Part shown: in pieces, positions 53,179 through 61,879 of the stretch
How positions within the stretch are numbered: the first letter of the stretch is position 1
Layout: every line of letters starts with the position of its first letter
From: Verrucomicrobiota bacterium
GTDB taxonomy: Bacteria; Verrucomicrobiota; Verrucomicrobiia; Limisphaerales; UBA11320
Direction of reading: 5' to 3'
Assembly: GCA_016199985.1 (NCBI GenBank)
Contig: JACQFQ010000028.1
Location: 1-64,000 of the forward strand
DNA: 64,000 bases
Position numbers and translations under genes: made by a program
Notes under the pieces: generated by a model
Database searches by the model: none
What the model was told of the DNA's origin: nothing
The model's input: only the letters and a program-made list of their open reading frames with translations

Positions 53179-54558
53179 ATGAAAACTCGAGTGCAGAGAA
53201 GATTGGTGACCCTGGTCCTCGCGATCGTCGCCGCGGCCATTGGCATCGCCCTCCTCACGCTCAAGTCGCAATGGAGGGCGGGCGAGCTGCGCGGACAGCT
53301 GAACCAGGTCGACTCGGAAAGCTTCCGCATCGCCGACCAGTTCGGCGGATTGCTGCGCGGGTTGAACGACACGCTCTACCACTATGGACGCTCCCACGTG
53401 TCCCCCGACCTCGAGGCTTTCGAAAAAACCAGCCAAGCCCTGAACGTGTGGATCGACGAGCAGAAGCCCAGGCTGCGAACGGAGCGGGAAATCGACGTCA
53501 TGGAGCGAATCGACGTGAGCTACGACCGCTATCTCAAGGTCGCCAGGGCCTTGCTCATCCGGCTGCAATCCATTGGAGACGCGAGCGCCACCGTCGACGA
53601 ATACACCGAGCTCCGCGCCGAAACACAGCGGCTGTTCAGCCTGGGCCAGGAACTCGCCCGAGCGCATCTGGCCTCGAGGGATCAGGTGCTGACGCGCGCG
53701 AACGACGCCATCAACGAGCTGCGCGTTCTCGTCCTCGTTTCCCTCGCGCTGCTCTGCGTCTTCAGCGCGGCGTTGGGCCTGCTGATCTACCGCGACATGA
53801 TCGTGCCGCTTCGGGTGAAGCTGGTGGAGAGCGAATCCCTGCGGGAGCGCCAGGAAAAGCTCGCGTCGCTCGGCGTCCTCGCGGCCGGCGTCGCGCACGA
53901 GATCCGCAACCCGCTCACAGCCCTCAAGGCCGCCCTCTTCATCGATCAAAAGCGGATCCAAGCCGGAACCCGCGAGGAGGCCAGCGCCAAGCTGATCAAC
54001 CGGGAAATCCTGCGGCTCGAGCGGATCTTGAACGACTTCCTCGGGTTCGCCCGTCCCGTGGACTCCAAGCTCGCGCGCGCCACCGCAGACATCCCGCTCA
54101 AGGAGGTCCACGCGCTTCTCGCGCCCGAGCTGGCCAAGTCGGACCTTCGGCTGGTTCTGGGGGAAACACCGCCCATTCCCATTCTCGTCGACGAGGAACA
54201 GGTGCGCCAAGTGCTGATCAATCTCGTTCGCAACGCGGCGGACGCCAGCAAACCCCGCGGCGTCATCACGCTCCGCGCCCGCTCAGGGCGTCGGCTCCTG
54301 AAAGCGAAGGATCTCCCCGTGGCCATCCTCGAAGTGGAGGACGAAGGGGAAGGAATCTCCCCTGAAGTGCAAAAGCGCCTCTTCGACCCGTTCTTCACCA
54401 CAAAGAAAACAGGCACGGGGCTCGGCCTTTCGATCGCGGCGCGCATCGTGGAAAGCCATGGCGGCGTGCTCGAGTATCAGACCGCGCGGGGGCTGGGCAC
54501 GACTTTCGGGCTCGTGTTGCCGGCCGCCGCCGCGACGGCCCCGGCTTCCGGCGACTGA
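53179..54558 (+). CDS. Membrane sensor histidine kinase, orphan paralogue of the efflux-linked kinase
   Basis: 459 residues from the ATG at 53179. Two membrane helices (about 9-27 and 182-206) enclose a helical periplasmic sensor region. The phosphoacceptor motif is GVAHEIRNPL with His240; the catalytic domain has the N box (VLINLVRNAADAS), G1 (DEGEGI), F box (FDPFFTTK) and G2 (GTGLGL). Layout, length and even the EKLASLGVLAAGVAHEIR stretch match the kinase at 21633, so the two are recent paralogues with diverged sensor parts. No response regulator is adjacent: the next gene is comF on the other strand. It may signal to the NtrC-type regulator at 23000 or to one elsewhere. Confidence 0.92.
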   Translation: MKTRVQRRLVTLVLAIVAAAIGIALLTLKSQWRAGELRGQLNQVDSESFRIADQFGGLLRGLNDTLYHYGRSHVSPDLEAFEKTSQALNVWIDEQKPRLRTEREIDVMERIDVSYDRYLKVARALLIRLQSIGDASATVDEYTELRAETQRLFSLGQELARAHLASRDQVLTRANDAINELRVLVLVSLALLCVFSAALGLLIYRDMIVPLRVKLVESESLRERQEKLASLGVLAAGVAHEIRNPLTALKAALFIDQKRIQAGTREEASAKLINREILRLERILNDFLGFARPVDSKLARATADIPLKEVHALLAPELAKSDLRLVLGETPPIPILVDEEQVRQVLINLVRNAADASKPRGVITLRARSGRRLLKAKDLPVAILEVEDEGEGISPEVQKRLFDPFFTTKKTGTGLGLSIAARIVESHGGVLEYQTARGLGTTFGLVLPAAAATAPASGD

Positions 54559-54567
54559 CGCGAACAG

Positions 54568-55299
54568 TCAAACCCCCCGCGCCAGCGTCCACACACAGAC
54601 AGCGGCCGCTCCGGATTCGCGCAAGACCCCGGCGCAGGCGTTGGTGGTCGCGCCTGTGGTGAAAACGTCGTCGACCAGAATCACGCGCTTGGAGGGAATC
54701 CTCGATCCCCCCGCCCCTGTGAACGCGGCCCGGACATTCGCCGCGCGCTCGGCGCGCGTGAGTTTGGTCTGCGTGTCCGTGTGGGCCACTCGACGCAGCA
54801 GATCGCCGCGCACCGGCAGCCCCGTGCTCTGGGAGACCAAGCGCGCCAGGCGCTCGGCCTGGTTGAACTCGCGCTCGCGCAGCTTCGCCGGATGCAGCGG
54901 CACCGGAACGACGCAGTCCCAACGCTCCGTCCGCGTCACCGGAACGACACGGGCCCGCAGAAGCTCGGCGAACAGCGGCTCGAACCAGAAAGCGCGGTTG
55001 TATTTGTACTTGTGGATCAACTCGCGCCCCACGCCCTGGGCGGCGAAAACGGATCGCGCCGATTCGAAATTCAGCTCCATCTCATGGCAGTTCGGGCATT
55101 GGAACACCACCGTCACGTCGCCGTGAAAAGGGAGGCCGCATCGTTCGCAGAACGGACGCTCCACGGGACGCAACGCGCCGCGGCAGCCGGCGCAGAGATA
55201 GCCCTCGCCCGGGGTCGCGTGCGCCTCCTTGCAAATCTGGCACACCTCCGGAAACACGAGTCCGAGAAGCCCCTCCTTCAACAGCCGCAGCCGATTCAT
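54568..55299 (-). CDS. comF: ComF-family phosphoribosyltransferase-like protein
   Basis: 243 residues. An N-terminal zinc-ribbon-like region has four CxxC pairs (VCQICKE, LCAGCRG, FCERCGL, QCPNCHE), then the phosphoribosyltransferase fold with the PRPP-binding signature VILVDDVFTTGATT and the FNQAERLA motif typical of ComF. ComF proteins are linked to DNA uptake and replication-restart functions in transforming bacteria; here no competence gene is nearby. Its ATG overlaps the stop of the CPBP protease gene by 4 bp, so the two are coupled. The same frame stays open far upstream to 57435, antisense to other genes; that extension is rejected. Confidence 0.88.
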   Translation of the reverse strand: MNRLRLLKEGLLGLVFPEVCQICKEAHATPGEGYLCAGCRGALRPVERPFCERCGLPFHGDVTVVFQCPNCHEMELNFESARSVFAAQGVGRELIHKYKYNRAFWFEPLFAELLRARVVPVTRTERWDCVVPVPLHPAKLREREFNQAERLARLVSQSTGLPVRGDLLRRVAHTDTQTKLTRAERAANVRAAFTGAGGSRIPSKRVILVDDVFTTGATTNACAGVLRESGAAAVCVWTLARGV

Positions 55300-56186
55300 G
55301 TCCTCCGACGCGCTCCTTTCCTCGCGACCGCCCAGCCGCAAATCAACACCACGGCAAAGGCCGCCCAGCCGTCCTGGATTCGCGCGCCGCCCCACACCGC
55401 CGTCGAAGCCCCCGCGCGCGGATGAGTGATCGCGCCGTAAACCTTGATCCAGAACACCCAGCCCGCGTGCAGCCCCATCGAGGCGTAGAGACTTCCGGTC
55501 GAGTGCGCCAGGCTCGCGAGAATCGCCCCCACGAGGAACAGCGTGAGGAATCCGGGGAACAGAGCCTGGGGATCCGTGAACCCGCCGAGCATCGCCCCCA
55601 ACGTCGCGAGCCCCGAGTTCCAGGTCACGACCGGGGGCTCCGGCGTTCGGGCGAAGAAGTGGACGATGGAGTAGACCGCGCTGCTGACCGCGAGGGCGCC
55701 GACGAATCCCAGCTCCGGCTTCAACCGAATGAAGAGCACGCCGCGAAAAAGGGTTTCCTCCAGGGCGGCGATGGCGATCGCCGAGAGCAGCGCCGTCATG
55801 GACGCGTTCAGGAACGCCCCCAGCGGCATCTGATCGTTCAGCGCGCGCGCGCCCACAACCACGCTCAGCGCCGCGACCAGAGCCAGGGAAACAAACCCCA
55901 GTCCAAACCCGCGCCAAAGATCCCCGCCCCTGCCCCAGGGCGATGTCAGGCCGATGGATGACGGGCCTTTCACGCCGGAGGCCTTCAGCCACGGCCACAA
56001 GGCGAGAACCGCGATCACGTACAGGCCGCGGGACACATAGCGATGGAAAGGCTGGGACGCGATGGACTGAAAGAACTTTCCGTGAGGCGCCAGAGCCTGG
56101 AATCCCCAGTACAGCCAAGGCGCCAGCAGGGCGGCGCCTAAAAACACTCCCATGAGATAAAGAATCAACGCGCGAAGCGAACGCAC
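55296..56186 (-). CDS. CPBP-family intramembrane metalloprotease
   Basis: 296 residues with about eight hydrophobic segments. The CPBP/CAAX-protease-like motifs are the diglutamate ALEETLFRG (EExxxR), a following VHFF histidine, and a third histidine in MGLHAGWVF, which together form the metal site in the membrane. Substrates are unknown; bacterial members process peptides or signal in stress and bacteriocin immunity. It is first in a two-gene unit with comF and divergent from the protein kinase gene, with a 300-bp spacer holding both promoters, none recognised by eye. Confidence 0.87.
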   Translation of the reverse strand: MRSLRALILYLMGVFLGAALLAPWLYWGFQALAPHGKFFQSIASQPFHRYVSRGLYVIAVLALWPWLKASGVKGPSSIGLTSPWGRGGDLWRGFGLGFVSLALVAALSVVVGARALNDQMPLGAFLNASMTALLSAIAIAALEETLFRGVLFIRLKPELGFVGALAVSSAVYSIVHFFARTPEPPVVTWNSGLATLGAMLGGFTDPQALFPGFLTLFLVGAILASLAHSTGSLYASMGLHAGWVFWIKVYGAITHPRAGASTAVWGGARIQDGWAAFAVVLICGWAVARKGARRRT

Positions 56187-56487
56187 CGGCGGACGCTAAC
56201 AGTCGACGGCTCGGTGACAATCCAGAATCAAGGCCTGGGCGGCGCAATTCCCGGTTTGAAGTCCGCCACACGCCTTCGCCATCCAAGCTTCTCCCCCGCG
56301 GAACAAAGGGACGGGGAGAAAAACCGCGACGCTCTCCCCTTGAGGCGTCGGAACGAGAGCAGCCGTCTGGACAATCCTCCCGCTTGCGCCCGTCGTGGCG
56401 CCATGCTAGGTAGCCTGCGCCATGGGCTGAATCGGATCCCCGCCAGCGCAGCAGATGGGATCGGCCGAAAGTCGTGGTGAAGAAACA

Positions 56488-57345
56488 ATGCCCTTCGAAG
56501 ACGCCAGCTCGCAGCGAATTGAGCCATGCCGAAAGCCTGGCGCGTTCGGACGATTCTACCTCCAGGAGCTCGTGAACAGCGGCGGCATGGCCGACATCTT
56601 TCTCGCGACCGATGACGCCAAGAACATCCGTGCGATGCGGTTGCTGCGCCCCACCTCCCTGCTCGACTTCGCCACGCGCTCGCGTTTCGTCCGAGGCTGC
56701 GAAATCCTCTCGCAAATTCACAACCACGATTACGTCATCGGCTACCACAGCCATGGCAAGGCCGAGGGAATCCACTATTGCGAAATGGAATACGTGGAGG
56801 GCTGGAACCTGAAGCAGCTGCTGTTCACGAGGGACGAACTGCTCCAGGAGTCTGTGGGAAACATCCTGATCGACATGGCCATCGCGCTGGAGCATGTGCA
56901 CGACAGCGGATTCATGCACCTGGACTTCAAGCCCGAAAACGTCCTGGTCAATCGCAGCGGACATGTCCGCCTCGTGGACTTCGATCTCGCGCAGCCCAAA
57001 CCTGACAGCCCGCAAAAGCAATCCAAGAATCCCGGAACGCCGGCTTATATGGCGCCGGAGCAGCTGAAGCGCGAGGGCATTGACCATCGCGTCGACATCT
57101 TCGCCTTCGGCGTGACGGCGTACGAGCTCCTGACCGGACAGAAACCGTTTCCCGGCGACAACGCCGACGAGATCCTGCGTCGCCAGCTGGACGGCAGCCT
57201 CCGATCCGCGGAGGACATCAACCCCGCGCTGCCGCCGGGCCTGTCGAAACTCGTGATGAAGTGCCTGGATAAGGATCCCGATCGCCGCTATCCGATCATG
57301 AGCGTCGCCGTTCTGGATCTGCAGAACATGCTTTACGTGGACTGA
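56488..57345 (+). CDS. Ser/Thr protein kinase-like protein with altered catalytic motifs, possible pseudokinase
   Basis: 285 residues from the ATG at 56488; an ATG at 56455 has no better signal. The Hanks-type fold is clear: glycine-rich loop VNSGGMADIFLA, catalytic loop HLDFKPENVLV with Asp146, MAPEQ and FAFGVTAYELLTGQKPF. Two key positions differ: the lysine of the VAIK strand is Arg51 (AMRLL), and DFG is DFD (Asp166). The HRD arginine is leucine. DFD occurs in some active kinases, but loss of the strand lysine usually cripples catalysis. There is no membrane helix or sensor domain, so it is cytoplasmic. It may be a weak kinase or a scaffold. The next gene, a membrane glycosyltransferase fusion, starts 65 bp downstream. 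Confidence 0.85.
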   Translation: MPFEDASSQRIEPCRKPGAFGRFYLQELVNSGGMADIFLATDDAKNIRAMRLLRPTSLLDFATRSRFVRGCEILSQIHNHDYVIGYHSHGKAEGIHYCEMEYVEGWNLKQLLFTRDELLQESVGNILIDMAIALEHVHDSGFMHLDFKPENVLVNRSGHVRLVDFDLAQPKPDSPQKQSKNPGTPAYMAPEQLKREGIDHRVDIFAFGVTAYELLTGQKPFPGDNADEILRRQLDGSLRSAEDINPALPPGLSKLVMKCLDKDPDRRYPIMSVAVLDLQNMLYVD

Positions 57346-57409
57346 CAGGGCGCGGTAGTCCTGTTTCTTTCTTGTTGATGATCCGGCCCTCATTTCCAGT
57401 CTGATCCCG

Positions 57410-59959
57410 ATGGCCATGGCAGCGAACGCCAGCAAGTCGGATCGTGTGCGCCTCGATGGAAAGTGCTTCCGGCTCGGAGCGAGGAAGTTTCATCCCAAGG
57501 GCGTGACGTATGGGCCGTTCGCGCCGAACGCCGCCGGCGATCCCCTGCCCGAGCCCGCGGCGGCCCGCCGGGATTTCGAGCTGATCCGCCAGCTCGGCTG
57601 CAACCTGATCCGGGTCTACCATGTGCCGCCGCGATGGCTGCTCGATCTGGCTGAGGAGTTCCAGGTGAAGGTGTTCGTGGACGTGCCCTGGAGCAAGCAT
57701 CTGTGTTTCCTCGATGATCCCAGGCCGCGCGAGGAGGCCCGCGAGGCGGTGCGCGACGCCGTCGTGGCCTGCGCGGGACATCCGGCGATCTTCGGCGTGA
57801 GCGTGGTGAACGAGATCGCCGCCGATATCGTGCGCTGGAGCGGCGCAAGAGCGGTCGAGGATTTCATCGATGAGCTGATCGCGGAGGCCAAGGCCGTCGA
57901 CCCCGACTGCCTCTGCACCTTCGCAAACTATCCGCCCACGGAGTTTCTCCGTCCGCGTCATCTGGACTTTCTCTGCTTCAACGTCTACCTGCACAATCGC
58001 CAGCCCTTCGAAAACTATCTCGCGAGGCTCCAGATGATCGCCGACGCCCAGCCGCTGCTGATCGGGGAGTTTGGGATCGACTCCATCCGGGAGGGCGAGG
58101 CCCTGAAATGCGACATCCTCCAGTGGCACGTCGAGGCCGTGTTCCGCGCGGGGCTAGCGGGAACGATCCTCTTCAGCTTCACGGACTCCTGGCACAAGGA
58201 CGGACGCGAAGTCGAAGGCTGGGGGATGGGGCTCACCGACAGGGAGCGAAACCCCAAGCCCTCCTTCCACGCGGCGCAGCGACAGTTCGCCGTCGCGCCC
58301 TACTTCCCGCTGCCGCGATATCCCAAGGTGTCCGTCGTCGTCGCCTGCTACAACGGCGCGAAAACTCTCAAGGCCTGCCTCGATTCGCTGACCACGCTCC
58401 ACTATCCCGCCTACGAGGTCATCCTCGTGGATGACGGCTCGACCGACAGCACCCCGCTGATCGCGCAGCTCTACAAAAACGTGCGTTACCTGCGCCACAT
58501 CAACCAGGGGCTCTCTTTCGCGCGGAACAGCGGCATCCGGGAGGCGGAGGGCGAGATCATCGCGTTCACGGACGCCGACTGCCGGGCGGACGAGGACTGG
58601 CTCTATCACATCGTCGGGGATTTGTTGTCCGGCGGATTCGCGGGGATCGGCGGCCACAATCTGCTGCCGCCCGATGACGCGCCCGTGGCGGCCGCGGTGA
58701 TGGCCTCTCCCGGCGGACCCGCGCACGTGATGCTGAACGACCGCGAGGCCGAGCATATTCCCGGCTGCAACATGGCGTTCTACAAATGGGCGCTGACGGA
58801 GATCGGCGGGTTCGACCCGGTGTTTCGCACAGCGGGCGACGATGTCGATGTCTGCTGGCGACTCCAGCAGCGAGGGTATCGGCTCGGGTTCAGCCCCGCG
58901 GGCTTCGTGTGGCATTACCGCCGATCCACCCTGGCCGCTTACCTGAAACAACAGCGCGGCTACGGCGACGCGGAGGCCCTGCTTGTGCGCAAGCATCCGG
59001 AGAATTTCAACGCCATCGGCGCCAGCATATGGCGCGGACGCATCTACGCGCCGGTGCGATTGGGCATTCTTCTCAGGCCGGCGATGATCTATCGGGGCCC
59101 CTTCGCCGCGGGGTTGTTTCAAACGCTGTACGAGCCAAAGCCCGTGGCGGTGATGGGGTTCTTCATCAGTCTGGAATACCATCTCCTCGTCACGATCCCG
59201 TGCTTCGTCCTCTCGGTCGCCTTTCCGAGCATGCTGAGCCTCGCCTGCACCGCGATGCTGCTCTCGGTGGCGGTCTGCGTCATGGCCGGCGCCCAGGCGG
59301 AGCTTCGCGCGGGACAAGCGCGGATCTGGTCGCGGCCTCTGGTCGCGCTCCTTTTCTTTCTCCAGCCCGTGGTCCGTGGATTCGCCCGATACCGCGGCCG
59401 CATCAGCATCCCCAATGCCCCCCCCGACAACTGGGCCCGACACGAGGCGCTCGAACGCATGTCGAAGGGCCGAGGCTTCGACGATGTGTGCTACTGGTCC
59501 TCCGTCGGATTGGACAGGCACACGTTCGTGCAGAGCATTCTCCGATGCCTCGATCAGCAGGGATGGCAGAGCAAGAGCGACACCGGCTGGAGCGACTGCG
59601 ACGTCGAAATCTACGGGAATCGCTGGAGCCACTGCCAGATCACGACCGTGTCGGAGTCCGTCGTCGCGGGATTGGTTCGCTGCCGCCTGCGACCGCTGAT
59701 GTCGCTCCCCGCGAAGCTGCTCCTGGGCGCGTTCCTCAGCCTCGAGTGGATCATCATCGGCATTCTGCAGGACGAGTACCCTTGGATCTGGCTTATCCTA
59801 TTGTCCCTTCCGCTGCTCGCCTGGTGGCTGGAGCAGGAGAAGCGGGACCTCCAGAGGCTCGTCGCCGCGTTCCTCGACGAGGTCGCCCGAGGCCATGGGA
59901 TGGATCGCGTTCGCTGGGATGTGACGCGTCAAAAGCTGGAGAAAGAGGCCGCGGGTTGA
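57410..59959 (+). CDS. Fusion of glycoside hydrolase-like TIM barrel and family 2 glycosyltransferase
   Basis: 849 residues. Residues about 15-300 are a cellulase/GH2-type TIM barrel: KGVTYGPF, CNLIRVYHVPP, SVVNEIAADI (candidate acid/base Glu) and LLIGEFGID (candidate nucleophile Glu). Residues about 305-560 are a GT2 domain with VVVACYNGA, LVDDGSTDS, FTDADCRAD, the acceptor-site GCNMAF, GDDVDVCWRLQQRGY and a QRGYGDAEAL motif like QxxRW. Several membrane helices follow (about 580-680), then a soluble stretch and two more helices near the end (about 770-810). The enzyme likely makes a surface polysaccharide, with a hydrolase half at the other end for trimming or release. The kinase-like gene just upstream may regulate it. 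Confidence 0.85.
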   Translation: MAMAANASKSDRVRLDGKCFRLGARKFHPKGVTYGPFAPNAAGDPLPEPAAARRDFELIRQLGCNLIRVYHVPPRWLLDLAEEFQVKVFVDVPWSKHLCFLDDPRPREEAREAVRDAVVACAGHPAIFGVSVVNEIAADIVRWSGARAVEDFIDELIAEAKAVDPDCLCTFANYPPTEFLRPRHLDFLCFNVYLHNRQPFENYLARLQMIADAQPLLIGEFGIDSIREGEALKCDILQWHVEAVFRAGLAGTILFSFTDSWHKDGREVEGWGMGLTDRERNPKPSFHAAQRQFAVAPYFPLPRYPKVSVVVACYNGAKTLKACLDSLTTLHYPAYEVILVDDGSTDSTPLIAQLYKNVRYLRHINQGLSFARNSGIREAEGEIIAFTDADCRADEDWLYHIVGDLLSGGFAGIGGHNLLPPDDAPVAAAVMASPGGPAHVMLNDREAEHIPGCNMAFYKWALTEIGGFDPVFRTAGDDVDVCWRLQQRGYRLGFSPAGFVWHYRRSTLAAYLKQQRGYGDAEALLVRKHPENFNAIGASIWRGRIYAPVRLGILLRPAMIYRGPFAAGLFQTLYEPKPVAVMGFFISLEYHLLVTIPCFVLSVAFPSMLSLACTAMLLSVAVCVMAGAQAELRAGQARIWSRPLVALLFFLQPVVRGFARYRGRISIPNAPPDNWARHEALERMSKGRGFDDVCYWSSVGLDRHTFVQSILRCLDQQGWQSKSDTGWSDCDVEIYGNRWSHCQITTVSESVVAGLVRCRLRPLMSLPAKLLLGAFLSLEWIIIGILQDEYPWIWLILLSLPLLAWWLEQEKRDLQRLVAAFLDEVARGHGMDRVRWDVTRQKLEKEAAG

Positions 59960-60133
59960 GATGCGGACGAAATCCGCGACCTCCACAGATTTCCTGAAAG
60001 ATTCGGCCCTGGTTTCCGTATTAACTCATGCGAGGGCCATGAGGCACTTCGCGGAATCAACCGGCAGATGGCAAAAAACTCCATACAAAGCCGGACCTGA
60101 TTTGAAAACAAATGTCTGCCCGTGTGGGCAGAT

Positions 60134-60182
60134 CGCGGGTCTTGGCGCTAGATCTATCTCTGTGTGTGCTCCAAGACCCGCG
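60134..60182 (+). terminator. Hairpin with T-rich tail, downstream of the GH-GT2 gene
   Basis: CGCGGGTCTTGG (60134-60145) and CCAAGACCCGCG (60171-60182) form a perfect 12-bp stem with a 25-base loop, followed on the plus strand by TTAATTTTAAA. It sits 175 bp after the GH-GT2 stop and just beyond the end of the convergent ABC operon, so it probably ends plus-strand transcription and may help in both directions. Confidence 0.6.
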
Positions 60183-60188
60183 TTAATT

Positions 60189-60959
60189 TTAAACCGGCCC
60201 GGCGTGAGTCGTCGCCCAGCCTTCGAGCGAGGACGCGTCGTCAAGGACCCGGAATTGTCCGCCCGCCAGTGTCGCATACCGCCGTCCCGGCGCGCGCCAG
60301 ACGGGAAGATCGTCGCAGGTGACAATGACGGTGAGGCGACGATAGCCCAGCAGCGGATGGCCTTCGGAAACCCGCCCCAAAAACTGAACCCACCAGCGGA
60401 CATCCTGCGGATCCAATCCGCTGAGAGGATTGTCGACGAGCAGGATCTCGGGTTGGAGGCTGCAGGCCCGCGCCAGGCCCGCGCGCTGGGCCCAGTTGCG
60501 GCTGACCGCGCCGCCAGGACGCTCGGCGACGGACTCGAGCCCCGTCGCCGCCAGCCACTCGCCAAGCTTCGGCAGCACATCCGAGTGCTGCGCGTCGTGG
60601 TGGTATCGGAGAGGAAGCGAGATGTTCTCCGCCACGCTGAGGTGGCGAAGCAGCAGCCCCCCGCCGTGAACCAGGCCGACCTTCAGCCGCTGCGCGGGCA
60701 ACTGCTCCGGCGAAACATCCAACCACGAGGTCCCCAGAACTTTCACGCTCCCCCGCGCTGGCGGGAAGAGGCCGGCGATGCTGGACAACAGACTGGTCTT
60801 CCCGCTGCCCATCAATCCGCCCACAGCCCAGAACTCCCCGGCGGCCACCTTCCAATGAATCCCGGTAAGCGACGGCTCGCGCCCCGAAGCGCCCCCCCAG
60901 CACTCGACATCGGTCAACTCGACCGCGAACTCGGATGAATCGGGAGCGGGGCTGGGCAT
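60189..60959 (-). CDS. MlaF-like ABC ATPase with degenerate catalytic motifs
   Basis: 256 residues. Walker A is intact (GLMGSGKT, Lys54). Other motifs differ from the norm: the Q-loop glutamine is replaced (LVHGG, His98), the LSGGQ/LSGGM signature reads VSRNW (152-156), the Walker B glutamate is Asn177 (LLVDNP) and the H-loop histidine is Cys215 (VTCDD). The D-loop SGLD is kept. The overall pattern AENISLPL and its position next to an MlaE permease place it with lipid-transport ATPases. It may bind but barely hydrolyse ATP, or use a non-standard mechanism. The start codon overlaps the permease stop by one base (TGATG). Confidence 0.85.
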   Translation of the reverse strand: MPSPAPDSSEFAVELTDVECWGGASGREPSLTGIHWKVAAGEFWAVGGLMGSGKTSLLSSIAGLFPPARGSVKVLGTSWLDVSPEQLPAQRLKVGLVHGGGLLLRHLSVAENISLPLRYHHDAQHSDVLPKLGEWLAATGLESVAERPGGAVSRNWAQRAGLARACSLQPEILLVDNPLSGLDPQDVRWWVQFLGRVSEGHPLLGYRRLTVIVTCDDLPVWRAPGRRYATLAGGQFRVLDDASSLEGWATTHAGPV

Positions 60960-61819
60960 CAGAGCAAAAGAAAGGCGAGGAAGAAGAGGGCGTCCACGAT
61001 CACGCAAAAGATCACGCCCTGGGTCAATGCCCGCGCGCCGGCGCGGGGCAGATCCTCGACGGACATCGGCTTGCCAAGGCCGTGATAGCACACCACCAGC
61101 GCGATGATTACCCCAAACGCGGAAGACTTGAGCCCCAAAGCGACAAAGTCCATCGGACGCAACGCGGCCGCGAACTGGGCGAGATAGGCGCTGGGAAGGA
61201 TCGGGACATTCTGCAGGAAGGCCCAAAGAAACCCGCTCAGCAAGGCCACGACCACCACATACACCGTGAGGCAGAATACGCCTAGCGTGACTCCGGCGAT
61301 CCGCGGGATGACCAGATAGTGGATGGGATCGATGCCGAGAAGCTCCAGGGCCTCGACCTCGCGGGAAGCTCGCGCCATGCCCAATTCAATCACATTGGCG
61401 GTGCCCGCCCGGGTGAGAACGATGATCGCCGCCAACAGCGGCCCGAGCTCCCGGACAACCACCGACACCATCACAACTCCTAGGAATTGGGGAGCGCCGA
61501 CGCGGCTCGTAAAGTAGACGGTTTGTCCGATGATAAGAAGTCCGAGCGCGAAGGCGAGGAACAGGGCGATAGGCAGCATGGCCACCCCGGATCGCAGCAC
61601 TTGGTCCCAGATGAGCGGATGAATGACTCGCGAAGCGACACGGCGCTTGGTGATCAGGACGCCCAGCGAGATCAACCCAAAGGCGAGAATGCCGCGGACA
61701 CTCGCCCCAAAGTCGATGATCCGTTTCCCCACCCATCGCACATAGGAAGCGGGCAGGTGCTGCACCGTCGCGACGGCGAGCCTCGCCTCCACAAACTTGG
61801 CGCTTGTTTCAGTCGACAC
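60959..61819 (-). CDS. mlaE: MlaE/YrbE-family ABC lipid-transport permease
   Basis: 286 residues. The MlaE signature is clear: an amphipathic N-terminus, several membrane helices (VLRSGVAMLPIALFLAFALGLLIIGQT), VVVRELGPLLAAIIVLTRAG, the coupling segment with AREVEAL-like ASREVEALELLGIDPIHYLVIPRI, and the C-terminal LKSSAFGVIIALVVCYHG. Family members move phospholipids between inner and outer membranes with an MlaF ATPase and an MCE-domain MlaD protein. No MCE gene is seen in the window; it may be elsewhere. The SGNH hydrolase gene ends 60 bp upstream on the same strand and could be in the same transcript. Confidence 0.92.
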   Translation of the reverse strand: MSTETSAKFVEARLAVATVQHLPASYVRWVGKRIIDFGASVRGILAFGLISLGVLITKRRVASRVIHPLIWDQVLRSGVAMLPIALFLAFALGLLIIGQTVYFTSRVGAPQFLGVVMVSVVVRELGPLLAAIIVLTRAGTANVIELGMARASREVEALELLGIDPIHYLVIPRIAGVTLGVFCLTVYVVVVALLSGFLWAFLQNVPILPSAYLAQFAAALRPMDFVALGLKSSAFGVIIALVVCYHGLGKPMSVEDLPRAGARALTQGVIFCVIVDALFFLAFLLL

Positions 61820-61879
61820 GCCCGAAAACTAACAAGAGCCGCCTCAAAAGGAATCGGAATCTCTGTTCCCTGAAGAGGC

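Noticed and set aside
55300-57435. Upstream extension of the comF frame
   Set aside because: It runs antisense to the kinase gene and across the CPBP gene in another frame; comF starts at 55299 with a 4-bp overlap to the CPBP stop.
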